Below are positions 36,120 through 48,345 of a stretch of DNA of 64,000 bases, in pieces. Every line of letters begins with the position of its first letter. The first letter of the stretch is position 1. A program made the position numbers and the translations under genes. The DNA lies in contig OZ022238.1 in NCBI GenBank assembly GCA_963978895.1, positions 30,418,103 through 30,482,102 of the forward strand, given 5' to 3'. The DNA is from Erpobdella octoculata. Its lineage: Eukaryota > Annelida > Clitellata > Hirudinida > Erpobdellidae. The notes under the pieces are model-generated. The model saw nothing but the letters and a program-made list of their open reading frames with translations. It searched no databases and was not told the origin of the DNA.

Positions 36120-36777
36120 GGTATGGCATTAAACTTGGATGGGTCGAGCTGGTTGTATGGGTGGTTTTACTGGTGGGAGTAAAAGTTACTTTCAGGAAGG
36201 ATATCTCCAATTTAAAGTCGACCTTAAAGCCCTTGTAGACACGATACATCGACGAACGAACGCCCATTCTTCATCCAGATTATCTACGAAGTTCTGCTTC
36301 TCCGATTCCACCCACTCCTCATCTTCCTCGTCGTCCTCTTCGATGTCCCCGACCTTGAAGCCCTGGTAGGCACAATACATCGACAAACGAACACCCATTT
36401 TTCATCTAGTACTGTGAAAGATAACATTTAAGATATTGAAAGACTGTTCAACCTCTTCGTTTTGAGAGGGAGTTATGTCAGGTGTCGCTCTATCGGACCT
36501 CCTGACAAGTGTATCTTGCACCCGTCGACCTGTCTAGACTCGACAGGAACCTAGACATTAATTCTCAGACGTTTGTTTTGCGCGTTTTCTGAGGCTATAT
36601 ATGTAGCGCTTTGAACCCGCCAGAGAGAGCTAGCTATTTAGTATCAGGCGAAGCCCTGCGTGTTTAGTATTTGATTTTTGTTATTAACTGCGCGCTTTTA
36701 ATAAAGTTTTTTGTTGTCGTTCTGAGTTGTCTTTTCTTCCTGGTGTTCACGTCATTCCAGCAGGGAAGACTGTGACA
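36120..36777 (+). mobile_element. LTR element 3-prime remnant
   Basis: The 302-bp LTR (36476-36777) is preceded by the polypurine run GAGAGGGAGTTA. Upstream internal DNA contains a direct repeat (ATACATCGACGAACGAACGC at 36244 and a similar copy at 36379). No pol domain remains. Confidence 0.6.
36476..36777 (+). repeat. LTR
   Basis: Begins TGTCAGGTGTCGC and ends CTGTGACA. It contains a TATA-like TATATATG (about 36595), AATAAA (about 36699) and a GT-rich downstream stretch, the usual U3-R-U5 order. Confidence 0.65.
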
Positions 36778-37768
36778 TAAAATACGTGTTTTACCATTTT
36801 TTAAAATTTGGTTTCCAGGACCTCAAATGTGGGCTGGAAAATAGGGTTATTTTAAAGTAACAGCTACTCAGAAACTGGAAATGCTACAGATGTAAAAATT
36901 AATAATTAGCATTTTCTCAAAATATAATGATATACGTGTTTCACCATTTTTTGAAAATTTGGTTTCCAGGACCTCAAATGTGGGTGGAAAATAGGGTTAT
37001 TTGTTTTTTAAAGTAACAGCTACCCAAAAACTGTAAAAGCTACAGATGTACAAATTAATATTTAGTATCTACTCAAAAATAAGGATATATGTGTTTCACC
37101 ATTTTTAAAAAATTTGGTTTCCAGGACCTCAAATGTGGGGTGGAAAATAGGGTTATTTGTTTTTTAAAGTAACAGCTACCCAAAAACTGTAAAAGCTACA
37201 GATGTACAAATTAATATTTAGTATCTACTCAAAAATAAGGATATATGTGTTTCACCATTTTTAAAAAATTTGGTTTCCAGGACCTCAAATGTGGGGTGGA
37301 AAATAGGGTTATTTGTTTTTTTAAAATAACTGCTACTCAAAAACTTTAAGTGTTACTGAAGTAAAAATTAGTATTTAGTAATTACTCAAAAAATAAAGAT
37401 ATACGTGTTTTACTTACGTGTTTTACCGCTTTTTGAAGATTTGGTTTCCAGGACCTCAAATGTGGGGTGGAAAATAGGGTTATTTGTTCTTTTTAAATTA
37501 CTGCTACTCAAAAACTGTAAGTGCAACAGATGTAGAAATTAGTATTTAGTATCCACTCAATAAATAAAAATAGATTTGTTTCACCATTTTAGAAAATTTG
37601 GTTTCCGGGACCTCATATGTAAGGTGTAAAATAAGGTTATTTGTTTTTTTTAGAATAACTGCTATTTAAAAACTGTAAACGCTACTGATGTAAAATTAGT
37701 ATTTAGTATTTACTCAAAAAATAAAGATATACGTGTTTTACCAATTTTTGAATATTTGATTTCCAGTA

Positions 37769-38735
37769 GGGGAGACCGGGGTTATATGTTACAAATTTCA
37801 CTTTTTTGTAAATTGGCTGATCCCTATAACCTTAATTTACCTAAGGCGAGTGGGGTTTAGTGCAGCAACATGTTACACTAAAATGAGGATAAGTAAGTCC
37901 TGTTATTAGTTCATGGATTTTAGGAATTATGATTTTAGATGAACCACTCGAATGTAACAAATAACCCCACTACCGGGGTTACATGTTACAAGGACTGGGG
38001 TTACATTGTTACAGATGCATAAAAGACATATTTCGTAAATGTAAAGGGATTATTGTACAGAACACGGTAGTTATGCCAGTCTCATCGATGTTATAGATTT
38101 CACGCGTCTGGAAGTGAAGGCGGTCGAGCACTTCTGAAAGATTCTTGAAGAATGTTGCGACATTGGTGCGGTTAAAGCTTGTAGCTCTGCTGAGGCTTGT
38201 AGCTTCTGGGGTACGGATGGATAGGGTTCTGTTACGTTTGAGAAATGCTGTAAACCAGTCAGCACCTGCCAGCTCAGCAACCTTCCATGACCTCGGACAT
38301 ACAATGCCAACAACTCGATAACATCAGCTTATCATGCGGGGCTACATGTTACAAGTGTAACATATAGCCCCAATGTGATTTTTCGTACACAACAAGTCAC
38401 TACTAATACAACGACCCTGCTACATCGCTAGAAATAGTCTGTTTATCAGCACATATCACCATGCCACCAACATGCAAAATATGGCAACAGAAGTAATCAA
38501 ACTAGCTGCAGAAACAAACAAAGTGCACATCTACCTGGAAAAAAGATATCGACTCGAAAATAGTTTATTTGCTACAACTTTATCAGTATTGTTTATATTT
38601 AAATCAGCATCGCTGGATATTGTTAGGTTCACTGTGCGCATGCGTTGAAACAAAGATATTGACTACAAATAAATATACACCATAGATATTATCACAGCAA
38701 CATGTAGCCCCTGTAACATTGAGCCCCGGTCTCCC
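37769..38735. mobile_element. Pogo-like DNA element with GGGGAGACCGGGG ends
   Basis: The left end GGGGAGACCGGGGTTATATG follows TA; the right end reads CCCCGGTCTCCC. Several internal blocks repeat GGGGTTACATGTTACA in both orientations. It carries a minus-strand fragment of a pogo/Tigger-type transposase. It inserted between the CCAG and CTCAAATG parts of a satellite monomer. Confidence 0.75.
38046..38290 (-). pseudogene. Pogo/DDE-type transposase fragment
   Basis: The frame gives [17 protein letters not shown], then [14 protein letters not shown]. It then reads V-A-T-F-F-K-N-L and [12 protein letters not shown]. The last contains the first catalytic Asp of the pogo-type DDE domain. Only this part is present; the second Asp and third acidic residue are deleted. 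Confidence 0.75.
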
Positions 38736-39520
38736 TCAAATGTGGGGTAAAAAAAAGAAAAACTAAAATTGTAAAAGTTTTAAAACAATTTTTTTCTAAA
38801 ACATGGCATTTTTAAAAAACCAAAAATGAGAAATTTTTGAAATTTGGTATCTAGATTCTTCTTAAAAAATAAAAAAAACACGTGTTTTACCATTTTTGAA
38901 AATTTGGTTTTCAGGACCTCAAATGTGGGGTGGAAAATAGGTTATTTGTTTTTAGAATAACTGCTACTCAAAAACTGTAAGTGCTACACATGTAAAAATA
39001 ATTAGTATTTAGTATCTACTCAAAAAATAAAGATATACGTTTTTCATCAATTTTTAATAATTTGGTTTCTAGGACCTCAATGGGGTGGAAATAAGAATTT
39101 GATTAAAAACTCCAAAAACTAAAAATGTTTAAATTTTGCAATTTAGTACCGAGATTAATTTTACAAAATAACAAATTAAAAGGTTTTATTAATTTTTGAA
39201 AATTTGGTTTCCAGGACTGCAAATGTGGAGGGGAAATAGGGTTATTTTTTTTTAAATAACTGCGACTCTGAAACTAAAAAATACTACAGATAAAAAAATT
39301 ATTGACTAGATACTACTTAGAAGATAAAGTTACAAATGTTTTAACAATTTTTTTTGTTCTGGCTTCAAGGTCTACAAATGTAAAGCGGAGAAAAGGATTA
39401 TATTTGCTTGAAAACTCAATAACTAAAAATGTAAAAACATTTAAATTCTGTATTAAGGTTTTTTAACAAAACTATAAGATAGGTGTTTCATTATTTTTTC
39501 GAAAAATTAGTTTCTAAGTA

Positions 39521-40084
<564 letters not shown>

Positions 40085-40099
40085 TATAGACCTACAGAT

Positions 40100-40484
40100 G
40101 ATTGAATGTATGAATGAGCATTGGTTGTTTGATATTTGTGGTCCTGTTTCGCTGACTTGTTTTGAGTTGATTGTAGATCATATTTCGTAATGTGTAAAAC
40201 CAAGGTATTATGGTTAGAAACGGGTATGTATAGAGTGGGAAGAATACTTTATGTGACTTTTAGTTCTGTGCATATTTTCATTTCATTATATGACTAAGTT
40301 CTTTGCGATTTTGTTAACAATGAGCCTTGAAAATGGAGTAAAGGTACTTCGAAACGCGTCGGCAAATTAAATAAAATGATGAATAGTGAACTTTTTCCGT
40401 TGAAAGTGTGCGAAAGAATTTTCGTAGTGTTGAAAGAAGGCTTCAAAAACTTGTATCGTGTAAGTATGCGGTGACTTTTAATAA
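40100..40484 (+). mobile_element. PLE-D 3-prime end, copy 2
   Basis: Untranslated region, hammerhead-like motif (40324-40363), then a broken N-terminal frame with [17 protein letters not shown] before the TA tract. It parallels copy 1 at 27.16-27.40 kb. Confidence 0.7.
40324..40363 (+). ncRNA. Hammerhead-like motif, PLE-D copy 2
   Basis: Stem I GCC/GGC; core TTGAAAA plus T; stem II GGAGTA/AAGG/TACTTC; GAAA; stem III with CGCG; GTC. Stem I differs from copy 1 (ACC/GGT) but still pairs. The core is non-canonical. Confidence 0.5.
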
Positions 40485-40688
<204 letters not shown>

Positions 40689-40880
40689 CGAAAATGATTT
40701 TGCACGATTTAAAATCAAATCAAAATAATTTTTAAAAGTAATTCTATGCTATTAACTTATCGTTTTTACCATTGTTATATCAATGGTTTTTACTCATTAC
40801 TCATCAATGTATCTAATCGGTCTTTCTTGTTCTGGGCTCGTGCTACTTGTTTACGTTCCGCTATTAAGGTTGTTTGAAAA

Positions 40881-41081
40881 ATGGGTGGAGCTCGTTTACC
40901 TGTTATTTTAGATGGAACTTTTTACAAGATAATTAAAGAAGTGGATGGAAAAGTAATCGCTAAGTGTTGTAACTGTGTCAACAAGAAACTCTCGGGGACC
41001 ATGAATGCCACCAGCAATTTTTTGCACAACGATAACCAATGTACAGTCATTCTCAAAAAACTTTTGTTTCTAACTGACTAA
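40881..41081 (+). pseudogene. hAT BED zinc-finger fragment
   Basis: 67 codons: K-C-C-N-C-V-N-K-K-L-S-G-T, then T-S-N-F-L-H-N-D-N-Q-C. The C-x2-C then H-x(n)-C spacing fits a BED finger that contacts the transposon ends. The frame stops shortly after, where the catalytic domain should begin. Confidence 0.65.
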
Positions 41082-41219
41082 ATGTCAGCAGGTGCACACT
41101 GAATATACTGTGTTAAGCTCGTTATGCAAATGAGACATCACTTGTTCATGCTTAACATTAATTCTGTCTGATAATGTCTTTCTCGTCATTATCATCATAC
41201 CTGGTGCAAGGCCTTTTAT

Positions 41220-41400
41220 TTTATACAAACTGCTCTTTGCTGCACCTTGATTCATACCAGATTGTCAGGAAGATGTTTGTGTACTACAGCACAACTATTC
41301 CTTTATCTGCGCCTGTTGAACGTCTATTCAATATGGGTATAGCAGGTTTTATTGAGACGCCATGAAGAAACAAACTTTCTGATTCACTTTTTGAAAAATG
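41220..41400 (+). pseudogene. hAT C-terminal dimerisation fragment
   Basis: F-V-Y-Y-S-T-T-I-P-L-S-A-P-V-E-R-L-F-N-M-G, then P-stop-R-N-K-L-S-D-S-L-F-E-K, is the hallmark hAT C-terminal motif with one stop codon (41363). Confidence 0.75.
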
Positions 41401-41742
41401 AACACTCTTGAAATTAAACCAAAGCATGTTTTGAAATAAAGATTTTGTGACTTGTAATGAATTCTAGAAGAATTGTCATCATTAGAAATTTTAATAAAAG
41501 CAAACTTTTTAGTAATGATTTCATGATTTTAAATCATCAAAATCATGAATTTTATTTAAAATCATTTTTGGTGGAAAGAAAAAATGATTCTGATTTTGAT
41601 TTCCAGATCACTCTGAAGTGAATGATTCTGATTTTGATTTCCAGATCACTCTGAAGTGAATGATTCTGATTTTGATTTCCAGATCACTCTGAAGTGAATG
41701 ATTCTGATTTTGATTTCAAATCATTTGAAATGTGATTTTACC

Positions 41743-41962
<220 letters not shown>

Positions 41963-41966
41963 CGGG

Positions 41967-42326
41967 GTGATCTGCCAAACAAGTGATCAAACTCTTGATC
42001 GGTCTAATGACCGGACTCTCGATCCACCCAACGTTCTTCCACATGTTCAACATCTTGAACCTCCTCTTGTTCAACTCAACAATAGTTTTGTTCAAGACAC
42101 CACTAACCTATCTGTATGCGGGTCTGACTCGGTAGACTCGTATGTTTCAAGCAGCCCTCTCGACCATATGCGTGCTGCCGGCTCCTTGGGTACAGGAGTG
42201 GATAGCGAAGAATATGGTACGAACGTAAACAATGAAAGTTTGAATGATTGCGATGATGTCCCCGTACCCGTCGATATGATTTCATTTTCTCACCTTGCAT
42301 TAAATGTTACTGTTAGACGTAGATAA
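41967..42326 (+). pseudogene. PLE-E ORF C-terminal tail
   Basis: A 119-codon frame rich in Ser, Asp, Asn and Pro, ending I-S-F-S-H-L-A-L-N-V-T-V-R-R-R and stop. This tail form (F-x-H-L ... R-R) recurs in PLE-C and PLE-G. The endonuclease is not present; the copy begins downstream of it. Confidence 0.65.
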
Positions 42327-42703
42327 CACCACATACTAGCTACAATAACTTTCTTTTTATCTTGGAAAATATATCTTACTTTTTAAGCTTCATTAATATA
42401 ATTATGTTTAAATATTTTATACATAATATATATATATATATATATACGTTTTATTTTGAACTTCTAATTTACTTTTTAACTTTTGTGCAACTTTGTCTTT
42501 TTATATGTTTATCAAGTTTTATCTCTCTCCTTTACCTTTAAAATAAATTAACCTATTAATTTAATATGTACGTAGTTTTATATATTTATTACATTTCTTT
42601 TTCAACCATTTCAATATCCTGTATAAATTGTATCTCATTTTTAAATTACTAAAATTGAGTCTTTTTGTTTTTACACATCACTATTCATTTTAGTTTGTTT
42701 ATA

Positions 42704-42748
42704 ATCGCCCTGATGATGACAAAACGACGAAACTGGCCAGTTGGCGAT
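42704..42748 (+). ncRNA. Hammerhead ribozyme motif, PLE-E
   Basis: Stem I ATCGCC (42704-42709) pairs fully with GGCGAT (42743-42748). Core CTGATGA plus T (42710-42717) and GAAA (42729-42732) are canonical. Stem III is ACTG/GC/CAGT, with T at the cleavage position. Stem II (GAC...GAC) pairs poorly, its one weakness. Confidence 0.7.
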
Positions 42749-42759
42749 TTAAACAAAAG

Positions 42760-43274
<515 letters not shown>

Positions 43275-43436
43275 AAAAAACGGTGGTTGTTAAGCGCTTT
43301 TGTTGGGGTATGTTGAACACAACACTCGACTATGAATGGGTACGAATCAATGCTCGATAGTATTATAAGTTGTACGGCGTACAATCCGTCACTAGCTAAT
43401 TTAATAGCTATCGAGATATATGTTTTATGATATATA
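43275..43436 (-). repeat. Spacer of a tandem SINE-containing unit
   Basis: Contains AACGGTGGTTGTTAAGCGC, TGTTGAACACAACACTCGAC and TGATATATATTATAAGGAAA. The same spacer links SINE copies at 58.8 kb, so the SINE plus spacer (about 353 bp) is repeated as a unit. Confidence 0.7.
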
Positions 43437-43624
43437 TTATAAGGAAACATAGCGTTGATATGTTTTTACGAGCCACATATATCAGAAACTTGGATGGCGT
43501 ACAATCCACCACGAAATAACGCAAATATACATGTCTCAACTTCAGACTCGAACCCACGACTGTCGGATCGGCAACACCGCCTCGCATCATGCCAACTACC
43601 TTACCATCTGCGCCACTTCCACCG
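43437..43624 (-). mobile_element. tRNA-derived SINE, second copy
   Basis: Nearly identical to 43084-43274 (difference near the A box, ACCATCTGCGCC versus ACCACCTGCGCC), tandem in the same orientation. Confidence 0.8.
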
Positions 43625-43711
43625 CTAAAAAACGGTGGTTGTTAAGCGCTTTTGTTGGGGTATGTTGAACACAACACTCGACTATGAATGGGTAGGTTCG
43701 AGTCTGAAGTT

Positions 43712-43715
<4 letters not shown>

Positions 43716-43801
<86 letters not shown>
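43716..43801. repeat. (TA)n tract
   Basis: TA run between a SINE-unit fragment and a gypsy RNase H fragment. Confidence 0.95.
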
Positions 43802-43804
<3 letters not shown>

Positions 43805-44173
43805 CATCGTGCAAGAATTCAAACGAATAAAACAGAAGTTAAGCAGATAATGGGATTGTTCAGTTATTTCCGCAATTTCATACCAAACCTAGCACAAACT
43901 GCTCATTCCATTACTGAGTTGACCAAAAAAAGTGTTCCCAACAAAATTTTCTGGGAAGATAAACACCAGATTGCATTACAAAAACTTATTAACGATCTTG
44001 CAAATACTACAGCGTTAAGCACAACTGATTATAGTAAGGGGTTTGGACTAGCAACGGATGCTAGTGTAGTGGCTGTTGGGTGTTGTTTTTTCCAGGGGAG
44101 TGGTGAAGAGATAGAAGTTCCTATTGCTTTTGCTAGTCTGAAGTTGACTCCTAAATTCATCTTAAATTGTTGA
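43802..44173 (+). pseudogene. Ty3/gypsy RT-RNase H fragment
   Basis: The frame gives K-T-E-V-K-Q-I-M-G-L-F-S-Y-F-R-N-F-I-P, then L-T-E-L-T-K-K. It continues with G-F-G-L-A-T-D-A-S-V-V-A-V-G-C and P-I-A-F-A-S-L-K-L-T. This is the connection region and the first part of RNase H with its first Asp. It starts at a TA tract and ends with a stop after K-F-I-L-N-C. No LTR or other domain nearby; it is not the same family as gypsy-1. Confidence 0.8.
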
Positions 44174-44290
44174 TTATTTTAGGGTTGGTTTGTATGGTTA
44201 TCTTCTGTAAGATAACGTTCTTTAATTAATTTCTTTCTTTCGGGCAATCTTGGTCAGTGATAAAGTCGATTGGTCATGAGTTTGTTACAG

Positions 44291-44455
44291 GTTTCTAAGG
44301 AGAAGATCGCGTCACTGAATGGAGAACTGCAAAACATCTCATTCATTCCTGCTCAGTAAGTCCTTCGATCTCATCATTCTTTCGCGAGTGGCTCAACCAT
44401 TTTGTGCCTGTTCTGGATTGGCAGGGATTTAAGGTTCCCAGGACGAAAGAAGTAG
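44291..44455 (+). other. Possible pair of host exons
   Basis: TTACAG precedes an open 65-nt segment (V-S-K-E-K-I-A-S-L-N-G-E-L-Q-N-I-S-F-I-P-A) that ends at a GTAAGT donor (44356). Next, GGCAG at 44424 precedes a segment that, joined in phase, reads D-L-R-F-P-G-R-K-K and stop. This could be the 3-prime end of a coiled-coil gene, but it is short and unsupported. Confidence 0.25.
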
Positions 44456-44804
44456 ACGAGCTCAGGAAAACCGGTCGCCAGGTGGAAGCACACTGAGCCA
44501 ACAAGATCTGCCCAGGATGAAGATTGAAGCTGATGAATCTGAGCCGCTAACGAAAACATTTGTTACCGAGGGGAGAGGTATGTCACGCCCGTGTGAAACA
44601 CATTGTGCATGCCTATCCATTGTATATTGTAGTCCGCGGTGTAGGTGTTAAGTATGTGTTGCGGTAGCCTATAAATTTTGGACATTTTTCGATAATTAAA
44701 ATAACTAATAGTCAACTGGAAAGTGTTTGAAGTTGTTTTGATAGAAAGTTCTCCAACAGTTTCGGCTATTGCAAAGGCGATAGTCGTGGCACCAAAGAAA
44801 GCCT

Positions 44805-44935
44805 ACATCAAAGTTTAAGGAAGCCAACTTCAAATTTTAAGGGACCAACTTCAAAGTTTAAGGGGACCAACTTCAAAGTTTAAAGGAACCAACTTCAAAG
44901 TCAAACGGGGACAACTTCACATTCAAGAAAAAATG
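44805..44935. repeat. Minisatellite (ACCAACTTCAAAGTTTAAGG)
   Basis: About five imperfect units of 22-25 bp between 44805 and 44935. Confidence 0.75.
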
Positions 44936-46715
44936 GCTCCCTTGCCCTGACTCCCTAATTGACGTCTCTGACTAATCGTGGCAATTTAATGCGACTGTGA
45001 TAGAGACAGATGCTGATCACTCTTAACTTGATAGTCGAGAGTTTTTGTTGGTCAAAAATTCTCAAGTATGAAAATAAGAAAAATAAAGCAGTGGAAAATG
45101 CAAATTTCAGGAAAAGTTCTGTAATTTAAACAATTTTTATAAAGTTTTACATTATTTTTTGGCTTTTTAGTTTTGATATAGGTTTTATAAAAAAAAATCT
45201 GTTTCTGATTTGTTTGTTTCAAGATTTCTTTATCAAAAGAAAAACACAAAATAGAGTACAATATCATGGACATATATATGACAATACATAGCTGACAATG
45301 TATTAAATTTAAATTGTGACATGTAGCAAAGCTACCACGATTTGCAGCAATGATTATAATTAATTTTTTGTGGCGGCTTTTACGCACATAATTGTTTTTT
45401 TAACTTTTTAATTCGGTTTAATTGTTCAAATAGCATACTAGTATTTATTATGACGTCTTTATAACTTTTACCAATAACGCTGGTAATCAAAGTTGCCAGG
45501 AGCGAATGTTTTCTACACACAAAAAAATTGTTAACAATTTACGAAAATTAATCATAGATAATTTACAATAAACAATAAAAAGTACAATACTAGTTTCGTT
45601 TGATTTGAGCATTTAAAAGCGACCTAAATGGTAATGCTAATTGATGGATGCTGGACAAACAAAGGATGTTTACTCAGTGCAATCCGATCTTCATTTCAAA
45701 ATGACCTAGTCAGGTGCTTGTATTTATTTTTAGTCTTTTCAAGCGGGATACCCATCCAATATTGTCTGAGAATAATGAAGACGAGTTTTGTAAATGATGT
45801 CCCAATAACAAAATCAAACTTGAACTCTGCTTTCTACAACGCTCAAATCACTCAAAGTCATGAATGCATCCCAAAAAATGTTGCCTTGCTGGGTGTTTGA
45901 ATAAAAGGCTTTCGATGTTCCCCAAGGCGTGCTGGTCGCTGCAATTTCGTCATTTATAACAGTCTCACGCAAATCTCATTCACCACCGACGGCGCGAGAT
46001 CTTTCATCTTGTTGTCACCCTTATCTCATGGCCGCAGTCACATAGACACGCATCAGTGCAACCTGCAACAACATTCTCCACCATCTAATAACTTCCGCAA
46101 GTACCGGAAGTTCACGAGGGCGTGTTTTCGTTTCTTTCTTGTTTTTCTGTGTTATCAATTACGCCTAATAAACATTGGCCCTTGAGTACGTTTCATGCCC
46201 GGACGACTAGAGATTATTGGTTTTTGAGACCGTAATATCTTCCGTAATAGATTTATCATTCTCGTCGCTCCCATCATTTTAATGAATCTTAAATAACTAG
46301 GATTACGACATATGATAATAGTTTGCAGCTGGGATATTTGCTATCTAGCATACATTTATTAGCTTGCAATGCTACAAACAAAACAAACTGACAACGGCGC
46401 TGTACGGGTGCATAGAGAAAGCAATCATCCCACCCTTCTGATACAAGAATATGTTATTTTTTACACATACAGAAAACAACCAATTTAATGATAAAATTAA
46501 TTTACTAATTTCTTATAGCTGATGATTAGTTGCAATGCCATCAAAGTTTCTTCTTTCTGTTAAAATCAATTTGATTGAACTTATATATAAATTAAAATAA
46601 TAAACTATTAAAAAACTAAATTTAATTTTTTCGAAAAATTTATGCTAGTAAAACAAATTTGTGAAAAAGTATAGTTTTACAATTTCCATATTTTGCCGAG
46701 TGTGCTCATTAATAT
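44936..46715. other. Non-coding interval
   Basis: No recognised gene. A 90-codon plus-strand frame at 45628-45900 matches nothing I know and may be chance or an hAT relic. AATAAA near 46165 with a preceding GC-richer stretch (45930-46220) could be an old LTR, without supporting terminal repeats. Confidence 0.4.
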
Positions 46716-46719
46716 TTCA

Positions 46720-47060
46720 GAAATAATCTCAGTACCCGGCTATGAATTCATTTGCAAAAATCGTAAAAAAGGAGGCGGTGTCGGATTTTTTGTTGCTCAC
46801 AATGTTGACTGCTCAGTTTTTTAATGTGATTTATAGAAATTTTCTTCTTTTGAATTTCTTCTGCTTTCAATAGATCTCAGCAGATTTAAAAATGTGCTGA
46901 TCGGAGTCATTTACCGTCCTCCAAGTACAAGTATTCAAAATCTTCAATGACGAATTTGACATGATGCTAACTTGTATTACTAAGCAAAACAAAAATATTT
47001 TACTAATTGCTGACTACAACATGGCAACTTCTTGCTTCCTTGACGTCTCTCGTCTTAGCA
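46720..47060 (+). pseudogene. LINE endonuclease fragment
   Basis: With stops, the translation shows P-G-Y-E-F-I-C-K-N-R-K-K-G-G-G-V-G-F-F-V. It then gives F-K-N-V-L-I-G-V-I-Y-R-P-P-S-T and an I-A-D-Y-N-M equivalent of the G-D-F-N motif. These are in the order expected for an APE-type endonuclease. Strongly decayed; no reverse transcriptase follows. Confidence 0.7.
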
Positions 47061-47560
47061 TCGTGTTTCTTTATGCCTGCTATAATAAATCCAGCCAGAA
47101 TTAATTGTACTACTGCCGCTCGAGGAGTTGTCTAGTAGTCCAGGAGAATTAAAAAAAAGCAGTTAGATATTTTGTTTTGTAGGTATATGTGTTAGCAACA
47201 ATTAGTTAAAAATCCACCCTTCCAACTCATCGTATAAAAAAATTACAGACGATTTTCAAAATCGGCCTTAAAATCGGTAAAATAATTGAATATGCCAGCT
47301 CTTTTAATCCAATTAGATGAAAATAACTAAAGTTTAAGCTGAATGCTTTATTGTTACTTATTGCATGATATACAAACATTAAAAATTATCAATAAAAAAA
47401 ACAAATAAACTGATTTATGGAGCCGTTTTTCCCTAAAATATACAATATATCAGCTCTTAAAATCCATTTAAATAAAAATAACTCAATCTATAGATGATTT
47501 TTTTTAATGTTCTTACTGTGTCAATTTTTCTCAGAACAGCTTCAGTAAATGGGATGTTGT

Positions 47561-48345
47561 TAGACCTCATAGCCGAATTTTTTTATGTTTATGGCTGGCT
47601 GAACAAATATTTCGGCTGATATCCGGATTAGCCGAATTTACGCGTAAAATTATTATTCGGCTTGAATTTTAAATTATCCGGCTCATGATTCAAATTTGTG
47701 GCTGATAATTATTTTAAATTAGGCTAAAATTTAATATAAAATTAAATACTAAAGTTAATAAAGTTCAAAATTTATTACCAATATATAAATTATCAAATTA
47801 ATAGCAATTGTCATAAAAGTTAATTAAATCATCAAAAATGTCATATGATAAACAAAATTACATCATAAAAAATAATATGAACAAAAATTTTTACATTCAA
47901 ATTTAAAATTGTCATGAATAAAAACAATCTGATTTAATTTATCAGCACTTAAGGCTGTTCTGCGGCTGTTCATAACTAATCCACATGTTGAAAACATACT
48001 TTCGACTGGTACTGAGCTAGCAGATATTGTCAAATATACTTCTGCAACTTGAGATAATACAGGAAAATCATCTGCATGGTTTCTCCAAAATGTAAGACAG
48101 TCTGTATGTCTGCTATCAACAAATGACAATTACTTAACAATTTCAACAGCATAATCATTAGTAGCATTATCCATATCAAACGTAACTAATACAAAAAAGG
48201 TCTAGGTTAAGCTGACGTTCGGAAATCTTATTGCGGATTTTCGGCGTACCGTTTTCGGCTGGCCGCCAGCTAACCGTAATTTTTTTTCGGCTGATTTACG
48301 CGGCTGTAAAAAGTTTGGCGGCGGCGGCGGCGGCTAGGAGGTCTA
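47561..48345 (-). mobile_element. Non-autonomous hAT inserted in the multi-copy gene
   Basis: Flanked by a perfect 8-bp duplication GATGTTGT (47553-47560 and 48346-48353). The ends TAGACCTCATAGCCG and CGGCTAGGAGGTCTA are inverted repeats. The interior has AGCCGAATTT/CGGCTGA repeats and a (GGC)n run at 48317-48332. It retains only the C-terminal transposase segment. Confidence 0.9.
47863..48129 (-). pseudogene. hAT C-terminal dimerisation domain
   Basis: 88 codons: F-W-R-N-H-A-D-D-F-P-V-L-S-Q-V-A, then S-A-S-S-V-P-V-E-S-M-F-S-T-C-G. Then comes R-R-T-A-L-S-A-D-K-L-N-Q-I-V-F-I-H. This is the conserved end of a hAT transposase; the catalytic part has been lost. Confidence 0.85.

Larger units (their letters stand above)
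36784..39520. repeat. Satellite of about 156 bp, interrupted by a pogo-like element
   Basis: Monomers start ACGTGTTTTACCATTTT. They carry TTTGGTTTCCAGGACCTCAA, TGGAAAATAGGGTTATTT and ACTCAAAAA. Starts fall near 36784, 36934, 37090, 37246, 37405, 37575 and 37730, and again at 38880 and 39036, with degraded units beyond. The monomers starting near 37090 and 37246 are nearly identical. The array is broken at 37767 and resumes at CTCAAATGTGGGG (38734). Confidence 0.85.

Noticed and set aside
37946..38000. Riboswitch-like GGGGTTACATGTTACA blocks
   Set aside because: They are internal and terminal repeats of the pogo-like element, in both orientations, not a conserved RNA fold.
36784..39520. CRISPR-like array
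   Set aside because: Repeats of about 156 bp are contiguous without unique spacers; this is a satellite in eukaryotic DNA.
45628..45900. Candidate 90-codon gene
   Set aside because: No domain, no splice signals, no homologue recognised; kept only as a note in the non-coding interval.
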